Shown here: positions 44,640 through 53,551 of the stretch, piece after piece
How positions within the stretch are numbered: position 1 is the stretch's first letter
How the letters are laid out: the number at the start of each line of letters is the position of its first letter
NCBI RefSeq assembly: GCF_002245695.1
Contig: NZ_NOII01000003.1
Span: forward strand, 673,788 to 737,787
Direction: 5' to 3'
Length of the DNA: 64,000 nucleotides
Origin: Fictibacillus aquaticus
GTDB lineage: Bacteria; Bacillota; Bacilli; Bacillales; Fictibacillaceae
Program-made: the position numbers and the translations under genes
The notes under the pieces: model-generated
Database searches by the model: none
What the model saw: the letters and a program-made list of their open reading frames with translations, nothing else
What the model was told of the DNA's origin: nothing

Positions 44640-44661
44640 ACAGACACCCTAGAGTGTCTGT
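44640..44661 (-). terminator. Terminator of the single-pass membrane protein gene
   Basis: ACAGACACC / GGTGTCTGT-type stem, 4-base centre, followed on the minus strand by TTTTCTTTTT. Confidence 0.8.
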
Positions 44662-44673
44662 CAAATTTCCGCT

Positions 44674-45381
44674 TTATCGGCCTGTTATCTGTGCGAGCAG
44701 CTCGCTCCTGCGGGCGTTTTTTTCATTTTCGTAATGTGTCTTGAACTCTTGTGCTTCGCTCGCACTAAAGCCGTAACGTCTCAGGTCCGCTTGCAATGAG
44801 CTGTAAATCGTGTTGAATGCAGAGTTTGTAGCTGATTCAAGGTTCGCTGCAGCACCTTTATATTTTTGTGCAAAATATCCGACTGAAATTGTTTCACCGT
44901 TCGCGACCTTTTGGCTGTATTCCGCTTTTGCATGGCCCATGAGTGCGGACAGCTTGCTGTTTGCCTGAGACTGAAGAGATTCAAACGATGGACGGTATTG
45001 AGATTTTATGCTTTCCGCTGTTAGTGCGGCTTTAGGTGCTGGCTGGGATGAAGAACCGTTCTTTCCGGTTTGATCGGATTTTGGTTTTGATTCAGAGCCA
45101 GATTCAGCAGTTTGAGTTGTTGAAGAAGCAGTCTTTGCCGTGTTTTTGCTGTTATCCTTACTTTTTTCTTCACCTGGTGCTGCAGTTTCGGCCGGATCTT
45201 CGCTTGAAAGGTTGCCGTCGAGCTTAGGCAGCTTGATTTCATATGCCGTTTTTACAATCTTGTCTACTTCTTTATCTGCTGTATCGTACGTCTTTATGTT
45301 AAAAATGTAATAAGCGTAGCCGCCTGCTGCCACCAAAATAACAGCTAAGGAAATGAGTCCCCATTTAATAAATTTTTTCAC
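44674..45381 (-). CDS. Single-pass membrane protein of unknown function
   Basis: 235 residues that I do not recognise. A short basic N-terminus and one membrane helix (about 7-28) are followed by a short helical part, a low-complexity Ser/Thr/Lys/Glu/Pro linker (about 57-118) and a roughly 110-residue helical C-terminal domain (SIKSQYRPSFESLQSQANSK onwards), with the bulk outside the cell. No catalytic motif is visible. The start is GTG 45381 with GGAGG 6 bases upstream. It is transcribed divergently from mnaA. Confidence 0.75.
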   Translation of the reverse strand: MKKFIKWGLISLAVILVAAGGYAYYIFNIKTYDTADKEVDKIVKTAYEIKLPKLDGNLSSEDPAETAAPGEEKSKDNSKNTAKTASSTTQTAESGSESKPKSDQTGKNGSSSQPAPKAALTAESIKSQYRPSFESLQSQANSKLSALMGHAKAEYSQKVANGETISVGYFAQKYKGAAANLESATNSAFNTIYSSLQADLRRYGFSASEAQEFKTHYENEKNARRSELLAQITGR

Positions 45382-45478
45382 CTTGTTCCTCCTATTTTTG
45401 AATGACTATGGTAAGACTGTTACATTTTAACAAAGGAGGTAGGTTTTTTCTATAGTAAACAAGGACTAATGCATGTTG

Positions 45479-45507
45479 TTGACGAACAATGGCAATAAAG
45501 GTAGCAT
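45479..45507 (+). promoter_or_regulatory. Sigma-A-type promoter before mnaA
   Basis: TTGACG, 17-base spacer, TAGCAT; about 57 bases before the mnaA ATG. The -35 has five of six consensus bases. Confidence 0.6.
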
Positions 45508-45563
45508 GAACATGAACATAGCAATCAGATAGGTATCTAAATGCTAGGAGGATGTAATAAATT

Positions 45564-46706
45564 ATGGATCGCATTAAAGTGATGACAATTTTCGGGACAA
45601 GACCTGAAGCCATTAAGATGGCGCCGCTTGTTCTTGAGATGGAAAAGTACGAAGAAATTGAATCAATCGTAACGGTTACTGCACAGCACCGCGAAATGCT
45701 GGATCAGGTTCTTGAAATCTTTAAAGTTACACCTGATCATGACCTTAATATAATGAAAGACCGTCAGACGCTTATCGGTGTGACAACTCGAGCGCTCGAA
45801 GGTCTTGATAATGTAATGAAAGAAGTAAAACCGGATATCGTACTCGTACACGGTGATACAACAACAACGTTTGTAGCGAGCCTTGCTGCATTCTACAACC
45901 AGATCGCTGTCGGCCACGTAGAAGCAGGTCTCCGTACGTGGAACAAGTACTCTCCTTATCCGGAAGAAATGAACAGACAGCTGACAGGTGTAATGGCTGA
46001 TCTGCATTTCGCTCCGACTCATGCATCAGCACAGAACCTGCTTGATGAAAATAAAAACGGCGACGCTATCTTTGTTACAGGAAACACAGCGATCGACGCG
46101 TTGAACACGACTGTTCAAGACGATTACGAGCTCGAGATCCTGAACAAGCTTGGCAGCGACCGCCTTATTCTTGTAACAGCCCACCGCCGTGAGAATCTTG
46201 GTGAGCCGATGCGTAACATGTTCCGCGCGATCAAGCGCCTTGTTTCTGAGCATGATGATGTACAGGTTGTTTATCCTGTCCACTTGAACCCTGCTGTACG
46301 CGAAGTGGCAGACGAGATTCTTGGAGAAGATCCAAAGATTCACCTGATCGAGCCGCTTGGCGTGCTTGATTTCCATAACCTTGCATCACGCGCGCACATC
46401 ATCTTAACTGACAGCGGCGGCGTGCAGGAGGAAGCACCTTCACTAGGCGTGCCGGTACTCGTACTTCGTGACACGACTGAGCGACCAGAAGGAATTAAAG
46501 CAGGAACACTCAAGCTTGCTGGAACGAATGAAGAAGACATCTATTCAATGGCAAAAGAGCTTCTTACAAGCAAGGAAGCGTTTGAAGCAATGTCAAAAGC
46601 GTCCAATCCTTATGGCGATGGAGAAGCATCACGCCGCATCGTAGAAGCGATACTTTACCACTTCGGCAAACGCGGCGAGCGTCCGGATACATTCCGAGTG
46701 GTTTAA
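45564..46706 (+). CDS. mnaA: UDP-N-acetylglucosamine 2-epimerase (non-hydrolysing)
   Basis: A 380-residue cytoplasmic WecB/MnaA enzyme converting UDP-GlcNAc to UDP-ManNAc. The family signs are all present: VMTIFGTRPEAIKMAPLV, VHGDTTTTF, HVEAGLRT, VTAHRRENLG, DSGGVQEEAPSLGVPVLV and RDTTERPE. UDP-ManNAc is needed for teichoic-acid linkage units and for the secondary cell wall polysaccharide whose pyruvylated ManNAc is bound by SLH domains. Its place between surface-protein genes fits that role. It has its own promoter and terminator, and the start is preceded by AGGAGG. Confidence 0.95.
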   Translation: MDRIKVMTIFGTRPEAIKMAPLVLEMEKYEEIESIVTVTAQHREMLDQVLEIFKVTPDHDLNIMKDRQTLIGVTTRALEGLDNVMKEVKPDIVLVHGDTTTTFVASLAAFYNQIAVGHVEAGLRTWNKYSPYPEEMNRQLTGVMADLHFAPTHASAQNLLDENKNGDAIFVTGNTAIDALNTTVQDDYELEILNKLGSDRLILVTAHRRENLGEPMRNMFRAIKRLVSEHDDVQVVYPVHLNPAVREVADEILGEDPKIHLIEPLGVLDFHNLASRAHIILTDSGGVQEEAPSLGVPVLVLRDTTERPEGIKAGTLKLAGTNEEDIYSMAKELLTSKEAFEAMSKASNPYGDGEASRRIVEAILYHFGKRGERPDTFRVV

Positions 46707-46720
46707 TAAACCTATATTTG

Positions 46721-46757
46721 AAAGCCCCGTTCTGTAATGGAACGGGGCTTTGTTTAT
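46721..46757 (+). terminator. Terminator of mnaA
   Basis: AAAGCCCCGTTC and complement (46721-46732 / 46740-46751), then TGTTT. Confidence 0.88.
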
Positions 46758-46773
46758 GTTTTGCGGGGTTTGC

Positions 46774-46840
46774 GGGGTACGGTACCATTTCCTCCAAGAG
46801 GGCATTATTGCTGCGGTGAATGGAAATGGTACCGTACCCC
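46774..46840. repeat. Palindromic element, copy c
   Basis: Perfect 19-bp inverted repeat (46774-46792 / 46822-46840) with arms identical to copy b but a completely different 29-base centre. It lies 17 bases after the mnaA terminator. Confidence 0.88.
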
Positions 46841-46956
46841 CAGCTCCTTCTGTCGAATCCTGCAGGACGAATGCTCGTTCTAATGCCACGGTGTAGTGAT
46901 ATAATGACTCTCATTGTGGATAGACTGAGGATATGTCTACCAAAGGGAGTGCTTTT

Positions 46957-47457
46957 GTGATGAAAAAATGGATCTGGATATGGCTTCCGGTCATCGTGAT
47001 AGCTGGCTTAATCTTTTATTCCTCTTCACAGCCGTATGAAAAGCAGAATGTTCAGCCTGAGATTGAGAAATACGTCAATCTAAATAAAGTAGAAAAATCG
47101 TTTGAAGATGTCAAAACAAATTATGCTGGCAGCGAAATTAGCATGGAGAGACTTGGACCCGCCAGCTTTATAGAATTTTATCTTCGCAAGACCGCGCATT
47201 TCACTGTCTTTTTCGTTCTCTCATTTTTTCTTGTAAGGGCATTTAAGTGGACAGGGCTGTCAGCATTCCGCTCGTTTACTCGTGCTTTGCTGCTTGCTTC
47301 GATTTACGCAGCTTTAGATGAAACACATCAGATGTTCACCTCCAACCGCAGTCCTCATTTTGAAGATGTCATACTCGATATCATCGGTGCTATTGCTGGT
47401 GCAGCAGTAGGCTCAATAATCTTTCAAAAACGTCAAACTAGTCATAAAGAACTATAA
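46957..47457 (+). CDS. VanZ-like membrane protein
   Basis: About 166 residues with four membrane segments and VanZ-like features: IFYSSSQP after the first helix, FYLRKTAHFTVFFVL, YAALDETHQMFTSNRSPHFEDVILDIIGA. VanZ proteins give low-level teicoplanin tolerance in some hosts, but the chromosomal homologues have no firm function. I favour GTG 46957 (or ATG 46960) because AAAGGGAG (46942-46949) lies upstream; the ATG at 46933 would include that ribosome binding site in its coding part. Confidence 0.85.
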   Translation: MMKKWIWIWLPVIVIAGLIFYSSSQPYEKQNVQPEIEKYVNLNKVEKSFEDVKTNYAGSEISMERLGPASFIEFYLRKTAHFTVFFVLSFFLVRAFKWTGLSAFRSFTRALLLASIYAALDETHQMFTSNRSPHFEDVILDIIGAIAGAAVGSIIFQKRQTSHKEL

Positions 47458-47513
47458 ACATAACATGTAATAATTTCACAGTTGAATTTTTTTCTGGTTT
47501 TTTTGGTAAATTA

Positions 47514-47542
47514 TTGATTTGCCTCTCCACTTTGATTATTAT
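47514..47542 (+). promoter_or_regulatory. Sigma-A-type promoter before SLH protein gene
   Basis: TTGATT, 17-base spacer, TATTAT, with a T/A-rich upstream stretch; about 49 bases before the GTG start. Confidence 0.6.
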
Positions 47543-47590
47543 GGAAAATAGGAAACTATTTGTATTAAATTTGAAGTGGAGAGTGAGAAA

Positions 47591-49753
47591 GTGGGAATTA
47601 GCAAGTTTAATAGAAAGCTGATACATACGACTATTGTACTATCACTTGCAGGCGTACCAGCAGTATCGGGAATTACCTTAAATGCACCTGCAGTTTATGC
47701 GGAGACACAAACAACATCTGTAGATGCTCTTATTAATGAGATGGCGGTTTATTACTCCTTCTTAAATGATACAGAAAAAGCTGAACTTAAAGCTGTTCAA
47801 GCAAATATTGCTAATCTGACAGCTCAAGATATCGAGACAATCCTTACACCTGCTGTGATGGCAAAAGTAGATTCTAAAGCAGGCGCTGGCACTGCTGCTA
47901 ATGCAGCAAAGGACGCAGTGGCGATTTTTGCATCGACTACTAGTGCCCAATTTAAAAAAGCAGTTATTGCTTACCGTGCAAAATACTCGAAAGCATTCGA
48001 CCAAGTTTTTGGAGAAGAAGTAACAGTAGATTACATGATTGAGTTTTTGGCAGAGTACCGATCTCAGCTGAAAGACATCGTACTTAAAGATGCTACTGCT
48101 GCAAAAACAAAAACACTGGAAGAAGTTTCGGTACAAGCACTAAACAACACACTTGCTGTTGACCGTTTTAAAACTCTTGATGGAAAGCTGACTTCTGGTC
48201 TTGGCATCGGAATAACTGAGCTTTTTAATAAGAAAAAGCAATTAGAAGCTAAAGTTGATCCTGAAATGAATGTTCAAAAAGTGTTGATTTCAGGAGTAGT
48301 ACGCGCTAAAGAAGCAAAGATTTACGGATCTGGAACAGCGGAACTTAACGCAGAAGCACCTTCATACATGTTTAAACTAATGTTGGATGGAAAAGAAGAG
48401 GAACTTACTGAGTTTGTAAAGTGGACAACTGATAATAGTGAGATTGCTAATATGGTTGGAACAAAGCTAAATGTAAAGAAACCAGGTAACGTTAATGTTC
48501 AAGCCAAAATGTTCGGTATCGTTGTTCTTGAAAAGTACGTTACGATTACTGCTCCAGTTGTTGATACTGATACTGTAGTGGTTCCAATTCAGCCGCCAGT
48601 TATTGAACCTATCCCAGGCGGTGGATCAAACATCAACATAACGTTGGATACAGAAGGCATTCAAGAAGCATTAACTAATGATCCGAATGCAGAAATACTC
48701 ACAATTAGCTACGAACCAACAGACAATGCTAAAGACGCATTACTAGTTGATCTTTCACCTGAAGTTCTTGCTCTAGTAGAAGACAAAACAATCAAAGTCG
48801 ACTTCGGACAAGTTTCTTACTCCATCCCTGTCAACGAGCTTGGCTTGGACAAGCTTGGTGAAGGTGTTACGATCTCTATCAACATCGCACCTGGTAAGGA
48901 TGCAGACAAGATTATCGAAAAGAACAAGTTTAAGCAGTTAACGAAAATCTATGACTTCAGCCTTGTTGCAACAGATAAAGACGGCAAGACAACTGAAATT
49001 AAAAACTTCAACAGCTATGTTGAGCGTGAGATTGAAGGCGATGCTGGCTTCAAAATCAACAACACAGCAGCTGTCCGCTTAAATGCAGATGGAACGTTCT
49101 CTCCGATTCCTGCTTTGCTGCACGGTGACGAAGCGACTCTGAAGAGCCGTACGAACAGCTTGTACACTATGGTTTACAACAACAAATCATTTACAGACCT
49201 TAAGACACTTACTGCTCCACATGCAGCTGAAGTAAGGAAGCTCGCTAACAAACTGATCCTTATGGGTAACAACGGAAAATTCATGCCGCAAACAGGCACG
49301 ACTCGAAGCGACCTGGTTGTGTTCATCGTACGCGGACTTGGTCTTGATACGTCTAAGAAATATGACGGCCGTTTTGTCGATGTAAAAGGACAGCCGCACT
49401 TTGCTGAAGAGATGATGGCTGCTATCGATGCTGGTATCGTTTATGGTACAGCTGATAAAAAGTTCAATCCGAAAAAGTTTGTAACACGCCAGGAAGCTGC
49501 TGCGATGATCGCGCGTGCTATGGCATTCACAACGTACGATGCTTCTAAGTTAGACAAAAAGAAAACACTAAAAATTTACAAAGACCGCGGTCATATCGGT
49601 AACTGGGCAAAGAAAGATGTTGAGCTTCTTCTTCAATCAGGCATCATGCTTGGCGACAGAAAAGGAAACTTTAACCCAGCTGCAGTAAATACACGTGCAC
49701 AGATGGCATCAATGATGCATCGCTTCATGAAATTCGTTGACCTTATGAACTAA
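47591..49753 (+). CDS. SLH-domain surface protein (S-layer protein candidate)
   Basis: A secreted protein of 720 residues. The signal peptide ends near PAVYAETQ. A helical N-terminal region (about 40-220) is followed by a bacterial Ig-like segment (about 225-315, WTTDNSEIANMVGTKLNVKK), a Pro-rich hinge (PIQPPVIEPIPGGG), a beta-rich domain (about 335-515) and three C-terminal SLH repeats (about 530-715: TTRSDLVVFIVRGL, VTRQEAAAMIARAM, NTRAQMASMMHRFM). No enzymatic domain is seen. With its own good promoter it could be a structural S-layer or S-layer-associated protein. Start: GTG 47591 with GGAG 9 bases upstream; an earlier in-frame GTG (47576) lies before that site. Confidence 0.85.
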   Translation: MGISKFNRKLIHTTIVLSLAGVPAVSGITLNAPAVYAETQTTSVDALINEMAVYYSFLNDTEKAELKAVQANIANLTAQDIETILTPAVMAKVDSKAGAGTAANAAKDAVAIFASTTSAQFKKAVIAYRAKYSKAFDQVFGEEVTVDYMIEFLAEYRSQLKDIVLKDATAAKTKTLEEVSVQALNNTLAVDRFKTLDGKLTSGLGIGITELFNKKKQLEAKVDPEMNVQKVLISGVVRAKEAKIYGSGTAELNAEAPSYMFKLMLDGKEEELTEFVKWTTDNSEIANMVGTKLNVKKPGNVNVQAKMFGIVVLEKYVTITAPVVDTDTVVVPIQPPVIEPIPGGGSNINITLDTEGIQEALTNDPNAEILTISYEPTDNAKDALLVDLSPEVLALVEDKTIKVDFGQVSYSIPVNELGLDKLGEGVTISINIAPGKDADKIIEKNKFKQLTKIYDFSLVATDKDGKTTEIKNFNSYVEREIEGDAGFKINNTAAVRLNADGTFSPIPALLHGDEATLKSRTNSLYTMVYNNKSFTDLKTLTAPHAAEVRKLANKLILMGNNGKFMPQTGTTRSDLVVFIVRGLGLDTSKKYDGRFVDVKGQPHFAEEMMAAIDAGIVYGTADKKFNPKKFVTRQEAAAMIARAMAFTTYDASKLDKKKTLKIYKDRGHIGNWAKKDVELLLQSGIMLGDRKGNFNPAAVNTRAQMASMMHRFMKFVDLMN

Positions 49754-49763
49754 AAGTACTCTG

Positions 49764-49796
49764 AAGAGCCTATTCGCAACGAATAGGTTCTTCTTA
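49764..49796 (+). terminator. Terminator after SLH protein
   Basis: AAGAGCCTATTCG pairs with CGAATAGGTTCTT (one G-U), short loop and only a weak T-tract, so some read-through into the next SLH gene is possible. Confidence 0.7.
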
Positions 49797-49850
49797 AAAA
49801 GCGGTATTTCAACACTTTATTTTTCTACCATACAAAAAGGGGAATGACAT

Positions 49851-50891
49851 ATGAAGAAAATATTGAGTTTTGCACTTGCCGCGTCGGTTGCGGCGTCGTC
49901 ATTATTCACTCCATCTGCTAAAGCAGCTGAAAGAGCACCGATCGAGTATTATCTGCCAGTCGATATTGAAAATCACTTTGCTGTAGATCAGCTGAACGAT
50001 TTTATCGATGCAGATATCATGAAAGGTATGTTCAACTCACAGGGCTTCTTGGAAGCGAAGCCTAAACAGCAGATTACTCGCGTTCAGTTTGTTGCTTTGA
50101 TGGTCCGTGCGATGAACCTTAATAGCACGAAGGCAGCAAAAGACTTCAAGGATGTACCGAAAACCCACTGGGCTTATAATGAAGTGCGAGTGGCGAGCTC
50201 GCTTGGTATCGTTTCTGGGATTAGTGATACAAGGTTTGCTCCTAACGCAGTGATTTACCGTGACCAGATGGCAAAGATGATTTACAACGCATTCAAAAGC
50301 ACGGTTTCCTTTAACGGAACACCGGTAAAATTCAGTGATGTTCCGTCTTCTTATTGGGCGTCCGATGCTATCGCAAAAACAAGCGGCGTCGGCATCATTA
50401 AAGGTGTGGGCAATACATTTAAGCCTAAAGCAATGGCAACCAGGGGTGAGGCAGCAGCAATCCTTCACCGTGCCATGTTCAAGCAGACACTTTCTGTTCC
50501 TGCTGATGCAACACTGACTGACGTAGTAATGAACAACGAAACAGAAGGCTACAACGCTATTAAAGCGAAGAAATACGACAGCCTTGATGACATTACAAAC
50601 AAGTACCAGATGGGCCTTCAGCGTGCGTTTACGATCATGAACAATGATGACCTGATGGCTGAAGTTGAAGAAGGCAATACAGTAGATATCGAACTTAAAG
50701 GCACTCTTTCTGTAAAAGTAGTTAAGAAAACAACTAACTTTGCTGTTGTTGATTTGCAAGGTGCGGTTTATGAGATTAAAGTTGGGAATAAAACAGTTCA
50801 AGATGATGTCAGCGGCCACGTATACTTGAAAAAAGTTAATAACACTTGGAAAATCTTCAGCTCTGACTATGTTTACATGTGGCTGATGTAA
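49851..50891 (+). CDS. SLH-domain protein with C-terminal domain of unknown function
   Basis: A 346-residue secreted protein. Signal peptide (to SAKAA), three SLH repeats in the N-terminal part (about 40-210: ITRVQFVALMVRAM, IYRDQMAKMIYNAF, ATRGEAAAILHRAM) and a roughly 130-residue C-terminal domain (TEGYNAIKAKKYDSLDDI to the end) with alternating strands (VDIELKGTLSVKVVKK, AVYEIKVGNKTV, KIFSSDYVYMWLM). I do not recognise this domain; it has the size and strand pattern of an NTF2-like or lipocalin-like fold, which is a guess. The ribosome binding site is AAAAAGGGG. Confidence 0.85.
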   Translation: MKKILSFALAASVAASSLFTPSAKAAERAPIEYYLPVDIENHFAVDQLNDFIDADIMKGMFNSQGFLEAKPKQQITRVQFVALMVRAMNLNSTKAAKDFKDVPKTHWAYNEVRVASSLGIVSGISDTRFAPNAVIYRDQMAKMIYNAFKSTVSFNGTPVKFSDVPSSYWASDAIAKTSGVGIIKGVGNTFKPKAMATRGEAAAILHRAMFKQTLSVPADATLTDVVMNNETEGYNAIKAKKYDSLDDITNKYQMGLQRAFTIMNNDDLMAEVEEGNTVDIELKGTLSVKVVKKTTNFAVVDLQGAVYEIKVGNKTVQDDVSGHVYLKKVNNTWKIFSSDYVYMWLM

Positions 50892-50901
50892 TCAAACATA
50901 C

Positions 50902-50933
50902 AAAAACGGGACTTTAGTGTCCCGTTTTTTTCA
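50902..50933. terminator. Bidirectional terminator
   Basis: AAAAACGGGAC and complement (50902-50912 / 50919-50929) with T-runs in both directions, between the SLH gene and the convergent glycosylation operon. Confidence 0.88.
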
Positions 50934-50935
50934 TT

Positions 50936-52114
50936 TTATCTGAATCGCCTTATTCCATTTCGTAACAAGCGCCATCCGAACCAGAGAATATAGCTGCTGA
51001 ACACAATATATACTGGTATGATTGGCAGCCTGTACCGCTGTGTCGACACGAGCAGACCGACCGATGACAGGACAGCAAAGTATAAAACATAGAGACCGAT
51101 GACAACAAGTGCTGGCCGAACATATTTAAGCCTAATGCATGCCACCGCATAACCCGCCAAAAACAGCAGCGTCAACCCCGTGTCAAAGCGACTTATCCCC
51201 TGAAAGAACAGATTCATTTTTTGGATCGTCCTCACAAAAAAGTCACCAGGTTCTTCAAGGATATAATCCACCGCTTTTTCCTTCAGTACCGCACTCTTTT
51301 TCGTCAGCTCCGTATTTTTATACTTGAAAAACTCATCTCCAACAAACTGGTCCACTGTAGAAGAAGAATAAAACTGCACCTTTGTCTCTGGGTTATTTGC
51401 GATGTACAGGTTCATGCCGCTGTAGTTCTCAAACATGACCGGCTTGTTGTGCACCTTCACGTTATACATGTAATTGCTGGCGATCATAACAGCCGGCAGA
51501 ACGACAGCGAGCAAAGGCAACTGCCATTTCATCCTCTTTTTATAAGCTTCGAAAATTAAATACCCTATCACAAGCGGTAATAAGAACAACAGATGAGGGC
51601 GCATCATCAGGCTTAAAGAGAAGAGAAGGATAAACAAAGCTGCCGATACCACTATGTTTCTTTTCATCAAAACGCGTACTCCCAAATAAGCAATTACAGC
51701 AACAAAAAAAGTATAGGCAGTTTCGGTAAGAAGCTTCCCGGGACCATTGTTGAGCATGACGGGATGAAGACTGAACAGTACAACAGCCAGCGTGCCAGCC
51801 ATTCGGCTCCCAAACAGCAAGACACACACTCGGTAAATCACCACGCCTGTGAGCCCAAGCAGGATGAACTGCAGCAGAAACACATATGAAATATCTCGGA
51901 ACACATACAGAATCAGTCCAATTACAAGCGGGAACAGCGGCGGGACAATCACGTTTTCCTGCCGTATCGTATTTTTCAGTCCGGTTCCGTTCAGCCAATT
52001 TTCGGCCAGATTTTTATATAACTCTCCATCCGGTGTGATGGTCATGAGCGGCACACCTTTTATGAGCGAAAACAGAACATACGCCAAAATCGGGATTAGG
52101 AAGGCCAGTTTCAT
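50936..52114 (-). CDS. GT-C type membrane glycosyltransferase (GT39/ArnT-like)
   Basis: A 392-residue protein with about ten membrane segments. Near the N-terminus it has an acidic residue in the first outside loop (MTITPDGELYKNLAENWLNG), the catalytic position in GT-C enzymes that use polyprenyl-phosphate sugars, followed by PPLFPLVIGLIL, a typical GT39/PMT_2 stretch. It would transfer a sugar from undecaprenyl phosphate to a surface polymer or protein outside the cell. It is the last gene of a four-gene minus-strand operon. The start ATG has GGAG upstream. Confidence 0.82.
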   Translation of the reverse strand: MKLAFLIPILAYVLFSLIKGVPLMTITPDGELYKNLAENWLNGTGLKNTIRQENVIVPPLFPLVIGLILYVFRDISYVFLLQFILLGLTGVVIYRVCVLLFGSRMAGTLAVVLFSLHPVMLNNGPGKLLTETAYTFFVAVIAYLGVRVLMKRNIVVSAALFILLFSLSLMMRPHLLFLLPLVIGYLIFEAYKKRMKWQLPLLAVVLPAVMIASNYMYNVKVHNKPVMFENYSGMNLYIANNPETKVQFYSSSTVDQFVGDEFFKYKNTELTKKSAVLKEKAVDYILEEPGDFFVRTIQKMNLFFQGISRFDTGLTLLFLAGYAVACIRLKYVRPALVVIGLYVLYFAVLSSVGLLVSTQRYRLPIIPVYIVFSSYILWFGWRLLRNGIRRFR

Positions 52115-52129
52115 CTAAGTTCAGCTCCA

Positions 52130-52492
52130 TTATTGCGAAATCGTTATTATTGAGACACCTGCCATAATCAGCATGCAGCCTCCGACCTTGTAGATGGTAA
52201 GCGGTTCGTTAAACAAATAGTAAGATCCGATAACAGCGATTATGTATGCTGTGCTTTGCAGCGGATAAGCAACACTCAGCTGAACACGCGACAGGATGAG
52301 AAGCCAAAGAACCGTTGCAAGTCCATAAGCCACAATACCTGTGAAAATCCAAGGCGACAGCAGCAGACGGATGATTCCCATAAGTGAGCTGAAATCAGGC
52401 TGTCTGCTTTCAAGTCCCATCTTCCACAAAAACTGTCCGCTTACGAGGATCAAGGTGTTTAGCAAAATTAAACACATGTTTAAAAAACTCAA
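52130..52492 (-). CDS. Small EamA/ArnE-F-like four-helix transporter (lipid-linked sugar flippase candidate)
   Basis: A 120-residue protein with four membrane helices and the EamA/DMT end VAYPLQSTAYIIAVIGSYYLF followed by NEPLT and a last helix. Single-domain members of this kind (ArnE/ArnF) are thought to flip undecaprenyl-phosphate sugars. Its neighbours fit: a GT2 that would charge the lipid and a GT-C that would use it. Start TTG 52492 overlaps the upstream TGA (TTGA) and lies 6 bases after AAGGGTGA. Confidence 0.82.
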   Translation of the reverse strand: MSFLNMCLILLNTLILVSGQFLWKMGLESRQPDFSSLMGIIRLLLSPWIFTGIVAYGLATVLWLLILSRVQLSVAYPLQSTAYIIAVIGSYYLFNEPLTIYKVGGCMLIMAGVSIITISQ

Positions 52493-52860
52493 GGCGAATC
52501 ACCCTTCTCTCTTTTTAAATCCTCAAGCTCTTTATGCTGTATCGCCGTTTTTTGGATAAGCAGGTTCAAACGTTTTTCATTCCGCGATATGACTGTTGTC
52601 TGGTAGATGAGAAGGTTCAGAATGACAAAGAATGCGAGCATGAAGATAAATGCCGGCAGATACGCGATCCCGAGGCTGGATGCCAGCCTGTTAAGCTGAG
52701 GAAGCAATATTGCGACGATAAGACTGGCGACCGCAAAAAGCAGCCAAAGAAAAGCCTGCTTGTCATGAAGCTTGTTTCGGCTTGTGAACAGAACAACCTG
52801 AAGCAAAAAGAGAGCAGCGGTGAGCAACGCGATCAATTGGACAGAATTCATAAACGGCAC
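52489..52860 (-). CDS. DUF2304 membrane protein
   Basis: A 123-residue protein with three membrane segments and a charged coiled-coil-like tail (TAIQHKELEDLKREKG). The pattern (QLIALLTAALFLLQVV, then the basic/aromatic KLHDKQAFLWLLF) matches DUF2304, a family nearly always beside a dolichol-phosphate-mannose-synthase-like GT2, as here. It probably anchors or assists that enzyme; no reaction is known to me. It starts 1 base after the GT2 stop. Confidence 0.8.
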   Translation of the reverse strand: MPFMNSVQLIALLTAALFLLQVVLFTSRNKLHDKQAFLWLLFAVASLIVAILLPQLNRLASSLGIAYLPAFIFMLAFFVILNLLIYQTTVISRNEKRLNLLIQKTAIQHKELEDLKREKGDSP

Positions 52861-52861
52861 C

Positions 52862-53551
52862 TCACAAGATAGAGCGGATAACGGAAATAAAGGTTACCTT
52901 CAGCATGTAATACGCTGACTTAATGGGCGTGATGGAGGACTTACCGCCCATTCGCGCATTCATGTTTACTTTTATTTCTTTAATGGTGTAGTTCTTCTGA
53001 GCAAGCCTGACGAGGACCTCGACCTCAGGATAATCAACAGGATAAGAATGGGCGAATTCAGCAATAACCTTTCGATTGACAATACGGTAGCCGGAAGTAG
53101 GATCCGTGACTTTAATACGAGCCAGAAACTTAATAACCCACTGAAAATAGTAAATTCCTATGCGCCGCATGCTGCTGCCTTTATACCCTGTCTGCTCGAC
53201 GAACCTAGAGCCGATGACCATATCCGCATCGCCTTTTCGTATTTCTTCATATAAAAGAGTCAATTCATCTGAATTGTGCTGGCCGTCGGCATCCAGCTGA
53301 ATTGCATACTCGTAGCCTTTTTCGAGAGCGTATTGATACCCGGTCTGCATGGCACCGCCAATTCCCATGTTCACAGGAAGATTGATGTGAGGAAAGTGAT
53401 TTTCAGATAGTATAGTCCGCGTGCGGTCCGTTGATCCGTCGTTGATCACAATGTAATCAAACGGCGAGGAGCATTGCAGCTTGCTAAGCGTCTCGAAAAT
53501 AACATCCTCTTCGTTATAAGCTGGAATAATGACTAGAACGTTTGATTTCAT
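52862..53551 (-). CDS. Polyprenyl-phosphate glycosyltransferase (GT2, DPM-synthase-like)
   Basis: A 229-residue GT-A enzyme: LVIIPAYNEEDVIFETL, VINDGSTDRT, the donor-binding QLDADGQHNSDEL with the DxD motif, VIGSRFVEQTGYKGSSMRR and DPTSGYRIVN. There are no C-terminal membrane helices, so it resembles soluble dolichol-phosphate mannose synthases and would load a hexose onto undecaprenyl phosphate. First gene of the operon GT2-DUF2304-EamA-GT-C. The start ATG follows AGGAG on the minus strand. Confidence 0.9.
   Translation of the reverse strand: MKSNVLVIIPAYNEEDVIFETLSKLQCSSPFDYIVINDGSTDRTRTILSENHFPHINLPVNMGIGGAMQTGYQYALEKGYEYAIQLDADGQHNSDELTLLYEEIRKGDADMVIGSRFVEQTGYKGSSMRRIGIYYFQWVIKFLARIKVTDPTSGYRIVNRKVIAEFAHSYPVDYPEVEVLVRLAQKNYTIKEIKVNMNARMGGKSSITPIKSAYYMLKVTFISVIRSIL

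Noticed and set aside
50037..50819. Long open frame on the minus strand opposite the SLH gene at 49851
   Set aside because: It is antisense to a well-supported SLH protein, is Cys/His-rich without domain logic and has no ribosome binding site.
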